Below are positions 11,163-25,049 of a stretch of DNA of 64,000 nucleotides, in pieces. The notes beneath the pieces were generated by a model, which saw nothing but the letters and a program-made list of their open reading frames with translations, searched no databases and was not told the DNA's origin. The DNA lies in assembly GCA_903813345.2 (NCBI GenBank), contig CAIIXF020000012.1, forward strand, positions 23,200,184-23,264,183. The letters run 5' to 3'. This DNA is from Owenia fusiformis. Its lineage: Eukaryota > Annelida > Polychaeta > Sabellida > Oweniidae. A program made the position numbers and the translations under genes. Numbering within the stretch: the first letter of the stretch is position 1; the number at the start of each line of letters is the position of its first letter.

Positions 11163-13797
11163 GGTACCTTGACAACTTTTGTACTTTTTAGCTCACATGG
11201 TGAGCTTTTGCAATCACTCACTTGTCAATCTGTCTGTCCGTCCGTCTGTCTGTCCATCCGTCCGTCCGTCTGTCCGTCAACAATAGTGGCACGTTTTAAA
11301 ACCTCTGTCGATAGGATTCCTGTTTTAAGTTATTTCTGTTCAACATCAATACAGAAAACCCCCCTATGACTCCTGGTTCAAAAGCTCGCCTATTTTCAAA
11401 ATGGCCGTCACTTTTGTCTCGCGAAATTCACTTTTAGCCCATTTCCTAGCTAACCTCTGTCGATAGGATTCCTGTTTTAAGTTATTTCTGTTCAACATCA
11501 ATACAGAAAACCCCCTATGACTCCTGGTTCAAAAGCTCGCCTATTTTCAAAATGGCCGTCACTTTTGTCTCGCGAAATTCACTTTTGGCCCATTTCCTAG
11601 CTTTACAAATAATTTCAGGTGTCCTACATTGTAAAAATCCATGTCAATGTAAAGATTAGATATATGTAATAATTTTGTTACAAAAAATCAGCGAAAAATT
11701 GTATCCGTTTTTTTATTTTCAGCCATTTTAGTTAACATTGATTTGTCTATCTGACTCGCGAAATCCACTTCCTGTCAATAACAGTGGCACGTTTTAAAAC
11801 CTCTGTGGATAGGATTCCTGTTTTAAGTTATTTCTGTTCAACATCAATTCAGAAAACTCCCCTATGACTCCTGGTTCAAAAGCTCGCCTATTTTCAAAAT
11901 GGCCGCTATTTTTGTCTCGCGAAATTCACTTTTGACCCATTTCCTAGCTTTACATATAATTTCAAGTGTCCTACATTGTAGAAATCCATTGCAAAGTAAA
12001 GAGTAGATGTATGAAATAATTTTGTTACGAAAAATCAGCGAAAAATTATATCCATTTATTTATTTTCAGCCATTTTAGTTAACATTGATTTGTCCATCTG
12101 TCTCGCAAAATTCACTTTTGGACCATTTACCTTAAACCCTCTGTCGATAGGATTCCCATTTTAAGTTATTTTTGTTCAACATCAATACAAAAAACTCTCC
12201 TATGACTCTTGGTTCAAAAGCTCGGCTATTTTCAAAATGGCCGTCACTTTTGTCTCGCGAAATTCACTTTTGACCCATTTCCTAGCTTTACAAATAATTT
12301 CAGGTGTCCTTCATTGTAAAATTCCATGTCAATGTAAAGGGTAGATATATGAAATAATTTTGTTACAAAAAATCAGCGAAAAATTGTATCCATTTTTTTA
12401 TTTTCAGCCATTTTAGTTAACATTGATTTGTCTATCTGACTCGCGAAATCCACTTTCTGTGGCACGTTTTAAAACCTCTGTCGATAGGATTCCTGTTTGA
12501 AGTTATTTCTGTTCAACATCAATTCAGAAAACTCCCCTATGACTCCTGGTTCAAAAGCTCGCCTATTTTCAAAATGGCCGCCATTTTTGTCTCGCGAAAT
12601 TCACTTTTGACCCATTTCCTAGCTTTACAAATAATTTCAAGTGTCCTACATTGTAAAAATCCATGTCAATGTAAAGAGTAGATGTATGAAATAATTTTGT
12701 TACGAAAAATCAGCGAAAAATTATATCCATTTATTTATTTTCAGCCATTTTAGTTAACATTGATTTGTCCATCTGTCTCGCAAAATCCACTTTTGGACCA
12801 TTTACCTTAAACCCTCTGTCGATAGGATTCCCATTTTAAGTTAATTTTGTTCAACATCAATACAAAAAACTCTCCTATGACTCTTGGTTCAAAAGCTCGC
12901 CTATTTTCAAAATGGTTGCCATTCTTGTTTCGCGAAATTCACTTCCATGTCAATGTAAAGAGTAGATGTATGAAATAATTTTGTTACGAAAAATCAGCGA
13001 AAAATTATATCCATTTATTTATTTTCAGCCATTTTAGTTAACATTGATTTGTCCATCTGTCTCGCAAAATCCACTTTTGGACCATTTACCTTAAACCCTC
13101 TGTCGATAGGATTCCCATTTTAAGTTAATTTTGTTCAACATCAATACAAAAAACTCTCCTATGACTCTTGGTTCAAAAGCTCGCCTATTTTCAAAATGGT
13201 TGCCATTCTTGTTTCGCGAAATTCACTTTTTGCCCATTTCCTAGCTTTACAAATAATTTCAGCTGTCCTGCATTGTAAAAAGCCATGTCACTGTAAAAGG
13301 TAGTTGTATGAAATAATTTTGTTACAAAAAATCGGCAAAATATTATATCCGTTTTTTTATTTTCAGCCATTTTAGTTAACATTGATTTGTCCATCTGTCT
13401 CGCGAAATCCTCTTTTGGACCATTTGCTTAAAACCTCTGTCAATAGGATTCCAGTTTCAAGTTATTTTTGTTCAACATCAATACAAAAAACTCCCCTATG
13501 ACTCCTGGTTCAAAAGCTTGCCTGATTTCAAAATGGTCGCCATTTTTGTCTCGCGAAATTCAATTTTGGCCCATTTCCTAGCTTTACAAATAATTTCAGG
13601 TGTCTTGCATTGCAAAAAGCCATGTCACTGTAAAGAGTAGTTGTATGAAATAATTTTGTTACAAATTATTGGCAAAAAATGATATCTGTTTTTTTTCCAG
13701 CCATTTTAATTGACTGAGAGACAGATGGCTTGAAATAATTTTGTAACAAAAAATCAGCAAAAAATGTGACCATGTGAGCCCAGTACCCACGGTACTA
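11163..13797. repeat. Tandem array of ~340-bp unit with inverted-repeat ends
   Basis: About eight full or truncated copies of a unit marked by CCTCTGTCGATAGGATTCC (near 11,303, 11,454, 11,801, 12,138, 12,475, 12,816, 13,098 and 13,434), TCAAAATGGCCG and CTCGCGAAATTCAC. Full spacings are about 336-346 bp; the first (about 152) and the 12.8-13.1 kb interval (about 282) reflect deletions. The left boundary carries AGCTCACATGGTGAGC and a TCTGTCCGTCCGTC microsatellite; the right boundary carries ACCATGTGAGCCCAGTACC, the inverse of the left. Inverted ends around an internal array suggest a non-autonomous element; the superfamily is unclear. No coding capacity. Confidence 0.8.
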
Positions 13798-13899
13798 ATT
13801 TTTTATATACAGAATTGGTCAATTTCTTTGCAAATGAATTAGATTGTACAACTTAACAAACAATGAGTCTATTGAATATATTCCAACAAATGGCTTTCA

Positions 13900-14030
13900 C
13901 TAGATAGAGAGAGAGGTGTTCATTATGGATATGTCTACTCAAGAGAGGTGTTCACAAGAGAGAAGTGTTTACTGGGACAGGTGTTCTAATGAGAGAGGTG
14001 TTCAATAAAACAAGTTTAACTGTTTTTGCT
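13900..14030. repeat. Degenerate GAGAGGTGTTC interspersed repeat
   Basis: Contains GAGAGGTGTTC several times (13,911 onward) and ends in CAAGTTTAACTGTT. Related words occur at 22,105-22,155, 32,711-32,748 and 45,506-45,658, suggesting one dispersed family. Confidence 0.5.
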
Positions 14031-14810
14031 CATACGAATTTGTTACACAAAAATATAGATCATATTCGCCTATATAATACCAAAACATAATTTCAAGAGG
14101 GTCTTATTTAAAATATACTCCTTCAAGTTTATGAGTGTGAGATGATAGTAAATTCTGGAGGGTCAGAGTTAGCTGAGAAAAACAGATTAACTTTGTTTAA
14201 GCCAAGATAACATGTATTACGTATTACAACCCCTAGTTTGAAGATTCTTGATTTTGGCATGGGTGCAAGATACTTTTCTTGTTATGTTAGATCATAGTTT
14301 GGGATATCGGGGGGGGGGTTGTTTTATTTTATTTATGATTGATTGGTTGATTGTATTTTTCTGCGTTTAGTAATACTTTTTGCTTTTCACCTTTTGGCAC
14401 CTGTGCTTATAATATATATTTATGAAGTACAATTAAAGCTCAGAATTCATCTGCAGCCATATAAAGCTACTTTAGATTGAAATATAATATAACTATCAAA
14501 ATTCTTTAAGCAGTTTATAAGTTTTCTTGTTCGACTTGCATTATACTGATGTTGCCTTTTGTGCATTTTCTTTCATATTCATAACTATGCCAAGAAATTC
14601 TTCATTTCCCAGAGTGCCTTACCACACTGTACTTACCTGTACTAATCTGCATTCGCCCCTGTACTTTAGGCATACAATCTTACCTTTATTACATTTCAAA
14701 ACATTTCTTAGGTACACCTACCTTGAAAAGATTTTACATTTTTCTGATACAAAAAAACTGTTTTTAGTTCATTTCTAGAAATGAAAAATCTGAACTCTAT
14801 GTCTTTGATA
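14031..14810. other. Intergenic, nothing recognised
   Basis: AT-rich sequence with a G9 run near 14,310. The open frame at 14,527-14,778 has no recognisable domain. Confidence 0.45.
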
Positions 14811-14812
14811 GT

Positions 14813-16204
14813 ATCCCAGCCTATTGCCAGGTATAGTCAGTCTATACCAAAAGTATACTAAAAGTATACCTTGTTGATGGGTCTATACTGATACCAGACT
14901 GATACCATACCAATTAATAGGTATATATACTGAATATAGATCTGTAAATAGGTATGAAGATACTGAATATACTGAAAGTATACCTGTTTTACTTATGATT
15001 TTCAATAGTATACTGAAAGCATACCAAACAAACTCTGATAAATACTGAATATACTGAAAGCATACCAGTTTTACTTATGATTTTCAATAGTATACTGAAA
15101 GCATACCAAATAAATAATGATTAGACTGAACATATACCAGTTTTACTTTATCATTTTATAATATAAACGGCAAATGCAAAATTCATGATAAAACTATAAG
15201 TCAACAATTATTCATATGTAAGTTCTATTTTATGACCATTTGTTTCCACAACCTGTCCTACCAGACTAGGTGGCAGGGGAGCATTCCTGCTCATAATTAC
15301 ATTGAATGTTTTATACATTGACAATATAAAAAATGAGAGAAGATATGAAAGATACAGTCATAGTAAAATTTAAAAAAGAAATACAGTTAAAATTTGAAAT
15401 TAAAACTTTGCATCAAAAATACATCATGAATAAAACTTGAATATAGTTAATATAAGAATATTAATTTATTTGTGGTATGTCTTTTAGAAGTCTTCATAAT
15501 CCTGCATCTAATTAATTAGATAATGTAATGCTAGAAAATAAGACTGCTATCCAAATTACATGTACTAATTTTTCTCATCGGCAGAATGATTTAAAATTTA
15601 AGGTATCTCATTGGTAGAGTGATATTCATCTATACCAGTCTACAGACTGACATATTAAGACTGTCAGTATAGACTAAATGTTGACCTATAGGTATATACT
15701 GATACCATACTGAAAGTGATTATTGATTTGGTGTAAAATTGAACTTAATTTTGACCAAACACTAAATTTTAAAGAGCCTGTAATTTTTTCACATTTGAGA
15801 GTTGAACCATGATACTTGGCAAATCAATGTAACTTTGGATAAGCTTTAAAATGATATATGACACATACTATGACGATACTGGTATATGTCTGCCTAGGGG
15901 GGGGGGCCCATACTTTCGGGACACCCTGTATACCCATTGGTATATACTGAAATTATACTGAAACCATACTGGTATGTATATACTGAAAGTATACTGAATG
16001 TATACCCATTGGTTTATACTGAAAGTATACTGAAACCATACTGGTAGGTCTAATTACCATAATTGAAACATACCTGTCAATGGAATCATAACATTGGACA
16101 TATACTGAAAGTATACTGAAAGTAGACTAAAAGTTGACCTGTCAGTATGGACTGAAAGTATACCTGTCAGTATATACTGACCATACCTGGCAATGGGCTG
16201 GGAT
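14813..16204. mobile_element. Non-autonomous element with TIRs and TATACTGAAAGTATAC subrepeats
   Basis: The left end reads ATCCCAGCCTATTGCCAGG then TATAGTCAGTCTATAC. The right end, on the opposite strand, reads ATCCCAGCCCATTGCCAGG then TATGGTCAGTATATAC: terminal inverted repeats of about 28 bp with few mismatches. Inside, both flanks (14,840-15,145 and 15,640-16,190) are packed with near-palindromic TATACTGAAAGTATACC motifs, while 15,150-15,620 is ordinary AT-rich sequence. No convincing target duplication and no transposase frame are visible. A second, unrelated inverted-repeat word, GGGACACCCTGTATA, lies near 15,919. Confidence 0.7.
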
Positions 16205-18211
16205 TCTTGTAAATAGTATCACTTTTATTGCTATGGTGTTATCTTATAAGTACGATCAAACTGGAACTTTTTGTCTGGGTTATCATAAGGCTGAGGTATC
16301 AAGGTAGAGCTGGGTAGAGAGTATTACAGGCATTAGCAGGCTATATTTGGTAGTCACTGCCCTTGGTACAAAGTTTCATCCCCTTCTCAGTATAATTCTT
16401 GAAAAACAATAAAATATCCACTAAAATATGTATTTTGTTATCATTTATATTGAAAAAGAAGTGTTTTACAACCAATCTTTTACAAATTATTCCTCTGGAT
16501 TGTTTTTTATGCGAAGGATGCAATGTTATCAATTATACAGGAACGTTTATTTTCAAGATGAATCTTGTTTATCTCTGCCATAACCAAAAGCAAACCCACA
16601 CTTCACGTCACTGTGCTTAATTATTTTGCACTGTTGCTCGCTTATATTTCACTGAAGTACCTGCTTTTCTTAGATTTCTAGATAATTAAGAGTATTTGCT
16701 TCATGTGTGTTTATTTCATTCTTATCCTATTCTTTCATTTTCCTCGCTGTGTTGTGTTTTAAAACTAGACCACCATAGTTTATTTTCTGGCTGAGTACCC
16801 TTTCAAGTTTATTATGCCAGTCAAATGTATCATTGTAAAATAGAGTGGAAAGAGAGGATTTCCATGACTTATTATGTTCTATTACCTTATCAGGATTGCC
16901 AGTAATTGTGTTGCATTTTTACAAACTACTGTATATTTTACAATCTAACGTGATATCTTAATGACGATTTCCATTTAGTATTTGAATTGGAAAGTTTTTA
17001 TTGAATACATGTGATGATCAGATAATTTCCTATCGTGGAATCCCAGCAGAGGGTCATGTTATTTCCTAGGATTTCTCTCAAGCAGGAATGAATTGTCTGA
17101 TAATCTCGAGATATCCCATGATGCATCTATAATAGCAAACCTTAGATATGTAATTTATTTCTTGCTGATTTCTGTTTTTCTCTGTATCATGAGAAAAACA
17201 AAAATCCAAAGATATCTTGGAACCAGAATTAGGATTAGTAAGGAATTATCTTTTGTAGGATATCCCATAATGCATCAAAAATAGCAGACGTTAAATATGT
17301 GTATCTTTTATTTTTGCCCGTTTTTTTTCTTTTTACATCCATGAACTTGAAATCCCCATGAAATAAATTATCACAAAAACATGGGCATTTAATCTATTGA
17401 AACTCCATGCAAAAAAACAAGAACATCCTGAAATAACTTAGAGCAAGGATTAGGATTAGAAAGGGATTATCTCTTACCAGATGTTCTGCAACTCTTACTA
17501 AACCATATGATATTTTTTGCCCTTGTGATGTTCTCTTCAATACTAAAACTTTGTGAAGGTCATTGGGTTGATTTCTATATGAAAATCTTCAAATCGTACT
17601 GTGCATAATTATGCCAGAATTCTTGCATTTTGCTCATTCCCTAAATGAGAAGTGGGGATGGAGAGAGGCACACCTTTCAAATCCTAAAGGGTAAGACCCC
17701 TGGATATTGAATTAAGAAATAAGCAATGTAAAATAACAAGTGTAAAAAATACAGAAAATCCAAGACAACCCAGATCATGTATACAAAACAAATGACTTTA
17801 CAGTATCTTTAAAACAGTATCTTACATGAAATGCAGGAATTATATTAAACTGACGTAAATTTTTCTTTTTCTTCAAAACCTCTACTGGCATAGACTTTCA
17901 TTAACAAAGCCAAGAGAATGTCTAAAAGATCAGAATGCTCTCTTCAACATTGATGAACTATTGGCATTCATCAAGAGAATTCTCTCTTGGAACCACGGCA
18001 ACCAAAACAATTTATTGTTTACATAACTGCTACCATTATATCTAGGGTTAACTGGAGGAGAATACTTGCAATGTATGTAAATCAAATATTATGGCCTTCA
18101 TTATGTAAATGGTAGATAAGAAATCAAAGATCGAAATTAACATACTGATTGAGGCTCAGTTTGGTTAGGCAGGGAATTGTACAGATAAAAAAAATATTTT
18201 GAAAGAGCTTC
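16205..18211. other. Intergenic, little structure
   Basis: AT-rich. A GATATCCCATRATGCATC segment occurs twice (about 17,111 and 17,260), each followed by AATAGCA, a short diverged duplication. Open frames here are shadows of each other on both strands and are not supported. Confidence 0.45.
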
Positions 18212-18383
18212 CAGGCCTATGCCTGGGAGGTGTTCAGCCTCCCCCATGACCTAAAATTCTTTCAAAATAATGGAGTTTTCACCATTTTCTGCACTTTTCT
18301 TTAATTTTGGGCCAAAATTGTCAACGTTGAACCCCCCTGGAAATTTTCAAAAGTGTAACCCAGCAAACCTGGTTACAGGCCTG
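18212..18383. mobile_element. Degenerate MITE of the CAGGCCCGTAGCCAGG family
   Basis: About 172 bp running from CAGGCCTATGCCTGG to CCTGGTTACAGGCCTG, with the internal words TTCTTTCAAAATAATGG, GGGCCAAAATTGTCAACG and AACCCCCCTGGAAA shared with the copies at 38,983-39,180 and 55,912-56,092. More diverged than those two; no clear target duplication. Confidence 0.65.
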
Positions 18384-18989
18384 CCTTACATTAAGTTAAT
18401 GAGACAGAACCAAAGGATTTAGATTATTCATTGATAAACCAATTAATGCAATCATCATCACATATACAAAAAAATCCCCAAAATATCTCTTGTATAGAAC
18501 TTGAGCATACCAAATTGATTTCCATATATCTTGTATCCAGCCCCTCTTCCCATATTTCCCAACCTAATATAGATGTGTTTGAGGAAGAGGAATGAGGACT
18601 TTACAAGGCCCTGATGCAAAACTATTGACTTGTTTTCTCAGATGTTTCCCCTTGTGCTGTTTTGATCATTATAAACAAATATATAAAATGCATGAAGTGC
18701 ATTAGCTAATTCTAATGCATTGATTGATTATTTTGTAATTTGGACCCAAATGCTTCAGTTTTTCTATAAGAACCACCATGACCTGCTCTGATGTTGACTT
18801 AGAATGCCACAAATAGAAATATTTAAATTATTAAAAATTGTATACATATTTGCATTCATTCAATGTGTCTATCACTTCAAAATGGAGAAAATTAGGAAAT
18901 TATTTGCTGTATTTCGCTGGAAAAAAGCAAACTTGGATAATGTAAGTATTTCCTCCTAAGTAATTATAAATTAATTTTTTTTTATTTGG

Positions 18990-19110
18990 TGTTGACATAC
19001 TTTTATAGTCGCCAATTTTTGTGGATGGTGTTCAGCAGTCAGCATTTTGTGGTTGGCGTCTGTAACAGATGGAAGGTGCTAACATTTTACATGTTAATGC
19101 CTTGTTAAAC
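18990..19110 (+). repeat. Interspersed GTGACATA-family repeat, truncated copy
   Basis: Shares GTCTGTAACAGATGGAAGGT and ACATGTTAATGCCTTGTTA with copies at 19,495-19,640 and 42,655-42,835, in the same order and spacing. The 5' part is missing. Confidence 0.6.
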
Positions 19111-19494
19111 ATTGACATCTATTTTACAATTGGAGTGATGAACCAACCCTGTCATTCATCTTTTTCCTCAGTTTGAAAATATGGAAAAACTTTGAGAAAT
19201 ACTGTAAAATCATTGGTCATCTATCATCTATTTATCAATTTAAATGTGGATCTTTAAGAACATGAATTTTTCCAATATTTTCACATTTATTTGTGCATAT
19301 TAATTAATCCATATTGTTTCTCTTCATTTCCGTCTTTGAAATGTCACTTTTATAGAAAAATTGCATTCATGTGGACGTATTAGAAAATGTTGGTCATGTT
19401 ATTAACATACTGATTATATAATTGAGTGAACATCTTGACCATCAAAAAATATTTGTTTAATGTCATCATTTCATTCATTTACTCCATTATGGTC

Positions 19495-19640
19495 ATTATG
19501 TCACTACCACAAGTGGTGACATATTTATATGGTCTCCAGTGTTTTGTGGATGGCATTTGGCAGTTGGTATCCAGCGTTTGGTGTCTGTAACAAATGGCAG
19601 GTAGTGACATTTTGCATGTTAATGCATTGTTATTTGAGAA
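19495..19640 (+). repeat. Interspersed GTGACATA-family repeat
   Basis: Begins ATTATGTCACTACCACAAGT, a near palindrome with GTGGTGACATA, and continues through TTTGGCAGTTGG, GTCTGTAACAAATGGCAGGT and GCATGTTAATGCATTGTTA. Same family as 18,990-19,110, 42,655-42,835 and probably 32,630-32,700. No TIR or poly-A tail identified, so the class is unknown. Confidence 0.65.
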
Positions 19641-22600
19641 CTACCAACCTGATTTGTTTTGATATTCCATGCAGATTCCACTCTTATTCATTCTCTTTAA
19701 GGAGGAAACCTAAGATTATTTCATTCCAAGAATATAATTATTGATTATTAAACACAATTACACTGGGATGTGATTACTTTTGGGATTTATGTAATAATTT
19801 GTAATGATGACAAAAAACATGATATCATCTTTCATTAACATACCTCATGTAATTACAATTCTAGTTATTATACAAAGGTAACTGACTTTTTGATTATTTT
19901 ATTCAGGATTCATATATTTATTACACTAAATAACAAGGAGAAAAATATTTATAGATCTATGAGGATCTCGTAGGTGTAATGAGTATCAGAATGGTTACTA
20001 TTATTAATGTTATTGCAATAGTTTTAGCTCGGGTCATTTTGTATTTTCATTCCAGTATAAAAATATTAAGAACAGAATGAATGATGAAATTACCTTGTCC
20101 TAACATATCATTGCAATCTGTTTATTCATTGGTAACAATTCTGAAATAATTAACTAATAATTATTAACTCAAAATTCCATGTATTTTAGTATGGATTATA
20201 AATAGAGTAAGTTATTTATATTGGTGACCTCTTCTCAGGGTGTCTTTGATGTTTTGAACAGTAAATATTGTCACACACATATTCATGCACATTATACAGT
20301 CATAAAAACACCTGACAGTTTCACATTTGTTATCTACAAGAATAATGAGCTTACGCATAGACTTATGGAGATCTCTATGATGAAATGGCAAAATGGAACA
20401 TTTTATGAAAAAATGTGGAAAAATGAGCTTTGAGCGGAGTATATGAATTTGAGGGTCATCCCATCTAAAGGACAATTGATAACTCAAAAATGATTATTAT
20501 TTGTGAAGGACCGAATTGAATATGCATAACTGAAACTAAGTGCTCAAAAGTCAAGAGCCTACAAGCAATATTCACCCTAGCTTGAGCTATTCAAATTTTT
20601 ATTTTTCTGAGTTGAGAGAGAAAAAGACACATACTAACAAAGAGAATGATAATTCAGACAATCTAATAAAAAAGTCTACATTAAGTCAGTATATAACAAC
20701 AAAATTGTGTATTTTATAGAGAAAAGTTTGATATAGCAAAACTCCAAGGTGAAATATTTTGTACTGGCATTTTTATAAATTAAAAATTAACTTTAGAGCA
20801 ATCACTCAATAACTCAATCACAAATTACTTTCATTAAATTACAATTAACTTTCGTTTATCAAATAAATCAATTAACATGTAATACACCTGTACTGACATA
20901 ACATGCACTTTGTTATTTGCAATATATACACCATGGAATAAATTATATAATATTGTCTCATATCAAAAATGAATATAACTGAGAGAAAAAGAGAAAAAGT
21001 AAAATTTGATCAATGATTGATGATGTATTATACAATGAATTTTTGAAACGGCATACAATATGGTACTTCAGTGAATTTTGAAGCATAGTGTAAAAAAGAA
21101 TAAAAACCATATGTCATTAAATGCAGGGGTAGATACATATATGTAGTTGACTTTTACTTTTACTAAAAGACACAAGTATACATGACAGGAAAATGAAAAT
21201 TGACATTACTCAAAATATAAAAACTGCAACAAGGCAAAATAAGAAATACAATATGACAGAAGGAAACAATATGTTTGACAAAGATATTTATATGGATAAT
21301 AAAAAAGCACAAGATCATTATAACGAAATAAGGATATGACTGAGAATGATGGATAAAACAGTTGGCTTAAACCTTACTGAATATTATCTGGTGAAATTAG
21401 GATACTTTGTTTAGAAATGAGGATATGAGGAAGTAAAATGAGGATCAGGTTTGGTAAAGTGAGGATGTTGAATGGTATAGGATATCAAATTAGTCAAGAC
21501 TTCTCTATGATGTTTATTTTTCTAAAAACATTTTGATGTAGTAGTGTTTAGAGACAATAATCATATCCAGTCTGTTGGTAGGTTCCAAGGTATTCCCTAT
21601 CTACAAGACTTTGAAGGCCACTTTGAGCAAACATTCAGTTTGTTTTTGACACATTTATATCATATTGCATTGATCCCCCGAAATTTTTAAGAATATGATG
21701 CTTAATTCAAAACTTCCCTTATCACCATATTTCACCATTATGGTAGGGTGCAAACATGTTTTGAATGGCCTGTAATTTTTTGATTTGACAGGGTATAGTG
21801 TTCAATTGATCAAATGCTGGGAAGACCATATTCCACCATAATGATTGTACATGTTTCAAGAAAGGATCTCTAGATGTCAAAGGTCAATGATCCCAAACAG
21901 ATCACATTTTGTAAGATCAGATGTTTTGTTTTTAAAAAAGATCCATGATCCCATTTGAAGGTCCATGATTTACCATATATTAAAAAACCTGTCTGATCCA
22001 AAAACCATTGGGACCAAATAAAAGTGTTCAAATTGGTGTTTTGACCTTTGTAGAGCTTACATGATTTAACATATAAGTCAATGGTGCATTGAAATAACGT
22101 ATTGAGAGGTGTTCAGATTAGAGAGGCATACAAATTTAGAGGTTCTACTGTACTCCTAATACATCATGTACAAGTATGTGTGATAAGCCTTAATTGGTCT
22201 TTTAATCCTGATGGATGATCATAGGTGTGTAATACCTCCAGAGATGAATGTTCCCAGAGACCAGATCCTTGGTATCTGTTTGTTTGTAGTTGGGAGATAT
22301 CATTACTTCTATCTGCCTGTGTAAACAAATACACAAGACCTGGCAATACAGAATACCTCAAATAGGCATAGAACGAAATGTAGCACCATCCACTGACCAA
22401 AATTGGCATTCGGCATCATATACTTCATCCATTTACATCTGGGCTGTATTAGTTGATTGACGGATGATTCTTAGCCTTCTTACCAGCCTAGAATAATATT
22501 GAGTTGATAATATTTGGGTTGTAGAGTATGCTTAGGATTTGATGTTTGAAATGTAAACATGTAATATTAGGTACTGAGTTTATTTATTTCGAATTAATGA

Positions 22601-24869
22601 GTAGAATAAGGAGTGAAGGAGTGGAGGTATATATAGTTTAGTCAAGTTAGGAAGAATAATTTTTTAAGATCAAATGTGTTTTGCATCCAGAGGGTCCAGA
22701 GCATAGGTACCATTTAGCTATAACCAATGCATTCTGTAGATGTATTGCGTGTGCAGTTTATTCAACCCTTTGATTCCTCTTTGTGCCATTTACCAGCTAG
22801 TGCCACAATTTCTCGTATGCCCACCTATAGGGAATCCATCCCACTCAATAATAGTGCCTCCTCAAGTGCCTCAGATAAAACTTGAAATGTGTTTGATTTG
22901 AGTGATATTGTCCCAATTATGGTTTGTCCCATATCGCTTTATAGTTAAACATCCCATTAATGGAATATTACTGTGGTCAAGTGTTTAGATTAAATTAAAA
23001 TGGAAAAGAGAGGATAAGTGAGGAAAATATTAGACAGCTTGAAAGTGATAAGTTTAAGTTCTGTATAAATGAAAAATAGGAATCTTCAATGTTCATATAT
23101 GTGTTCCAGAGAGGCGTATGAGGAGAGGGAGACCTTATTGTAAGATAGAAATGACCACATCACTTTGTTGTCCCGACACTCGATTGAGTGGTTTGTAGGA
23201 GTTATGATTGGTTGTCAAGGTTTATGTCCTACCTGCCCAAATATGTCAGTCTGCTCATGTTTTTAATTCTTCTCTTTTCTCTCTAAAATTTGAATGAAGT
23301 GCCTGATTTTCCTTGATTTCTATAGAGGTGGATGTCTGCAGTTGATGCCTGTGTGTTTTGTTTTTATCTTTATCATATATTATCAGTTGTTTTTCATGTT
23401 TTTCATTGTATCAGTGTTATGGGTAATAGTCAACATTTCAGCATATCATATCTGGTCATTTTTGGTTGTCAAATATTTGAAGGAGTAGATGATAAAGTTG
23501 TTAAACCACAAAAATCTGTAAACCTGTCAGTTATGGAGAATAACAAAGCACTCAGGCTTGAATAATAGAATTCCAATTAGTGATTACCTAACAGAGGTTT
23601 AACATAGTGGAATACTGTACATTCATTAAAACAAAGTAAAATAGCAGCATTTACATAGAAGTATTGGATTAAGAATCGGAGAAAGTGTAGAAGTCTTTGA
23701 GTGTTAATAAGAGTAAGGATATATGTGAAAGAATAACATTGTTTTTATAAGGATTTTCTGTGGAGAGACAGCAAGAATGAATGATAGAGAGATTTCTAAA
23801 TGATTACAATTTGTAAATAAGGGTAGGAATAGTATTTAAGATGGTAATCTCAGAGAACTGTATCACTGAGAGGTGAATTAACAGATATTAGATGTATTGA
23901 TACATGTACATCACTGATAAAGAGTTATTGACATTGACATGATAGCTTTTGACATTGACTTGATATTTACCTTATCTTCAGATTCTTGACAAAGCTGATT
24001 CCTTACCATTCTTACACTTTATCTGCCTTGGGCCTTAAGTATGACAATATGATATTCATGTTTTATAGTGTAAAATACAGAGGAAAAGTGATGTATGAGA
24101 ACTTAATTATTCTGGTATGAACCCTAAACACTTTAGATTATATAGAAATACAAAATATGAATCACTCCTTCATATTTGGGGAAAAGAACTCACGAATCAA
24201 GCGAAATATTAGAATTGACTAATTAGCAACAAACTCTGAAAAATACCAAAGACATCCTGGTTTTACTTAATACATGTGATAACTGGATAATCAATCTTCA
24301 TATTTATAATTTTATATGAACTGCCTTATTATTGTATTCCTCTATTCATCTCTCATTCCTCTGTATTTTACATTAAAACATGATTTATCATGATGACATT
24401 TTAACAGAGCTGATATAAAAGAATAATCAATGATGTTACAGTGTAATGTAAAGTTCAGATAACAAACTATAACAATTAGAGTCAATAATTAGAGACAAAA
24501 ATCAACTTGAATCAGATGTCATCTTAAAGAATTCAGACTGTACTAACTTCATAATTTAGGATTATTTGGAATAATATAATGAATCAAACAGGAAAACTGC
24601 AATGAGTTAATTGAATTAAGTTGACTAAAAACAAATCTGCAATTCTCATGACCGTCACATTGACATTACTAATGGATTATTAATTATTGACATTATAAAA
24701 AGGAAGTGTTAGTAACAAACAGCTGAGATAACTATGGAGACTTTTACAAGATGTATATGATAGAACAGAGTCTAATATTGGAATAAAAACTGAGCACAGG
24801 ACATACTATTCTGGATTAAAGCATTGAAATATAGGTCCCCATTTAAAGGACTGAAAGACATTTTAGAAA
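19641..24869. other. Long intergenic region without supported genes
   Basis: AT-rich. A GAGAGGTGTTC repeat relic lies at 22,105-22,155. Slightly GC-richer sequence at 22,680-22,870 could hold promoter or untranslated sequence of the smoothelin-like gene, but no start, splice signal or coding frame supports this. Open frames here show no domain. Confidence 0.4.
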
Positions 24870-25049
24870 ATGATCAAAAGCGCAGTGCATCACCCGCAGA
24901 GGGTTAGAAAGGTGTCTCTGACTGATAAACAAAAGGAGGCAATGAGAAAATATAAAACTAAGTCTATCATGGGAGATATTACTGTTATACAAAAGACTGC
25001 AGATCCACAAAGTAATTCTATTCAGTTCTCAGTGGTGAAAAACTTTTGG
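24870..25049 (+). CDS. Candidate first coding exon of the smoothelin-like gene
   Basis: An ATG opens a basic, hydrophilic 60-codon segment (MIKSAVHHPQRVRKVSLTDK at the start), unlike the hydrophobic AT-rich translation that follows it. It ends at TTTTGG|GTAATT, a plausible donor in phase 0, which matches the phase needed by the exon at 27,804. An alternative donor at 25,012 would be out of phase. There is no domain match, so the link to the downstream gene rests only on codon character, phase and position. It could also be a chance frame, or the true start may lie elsewhere. Confidence 0.3.

Noticed and set aside
11169-11369. 66-codon open frame with VCPSVCLSIRPS
   Set aside because: Translation of the TCTGTCCGTCCG microsatellite at the edge of the 340-bp array.
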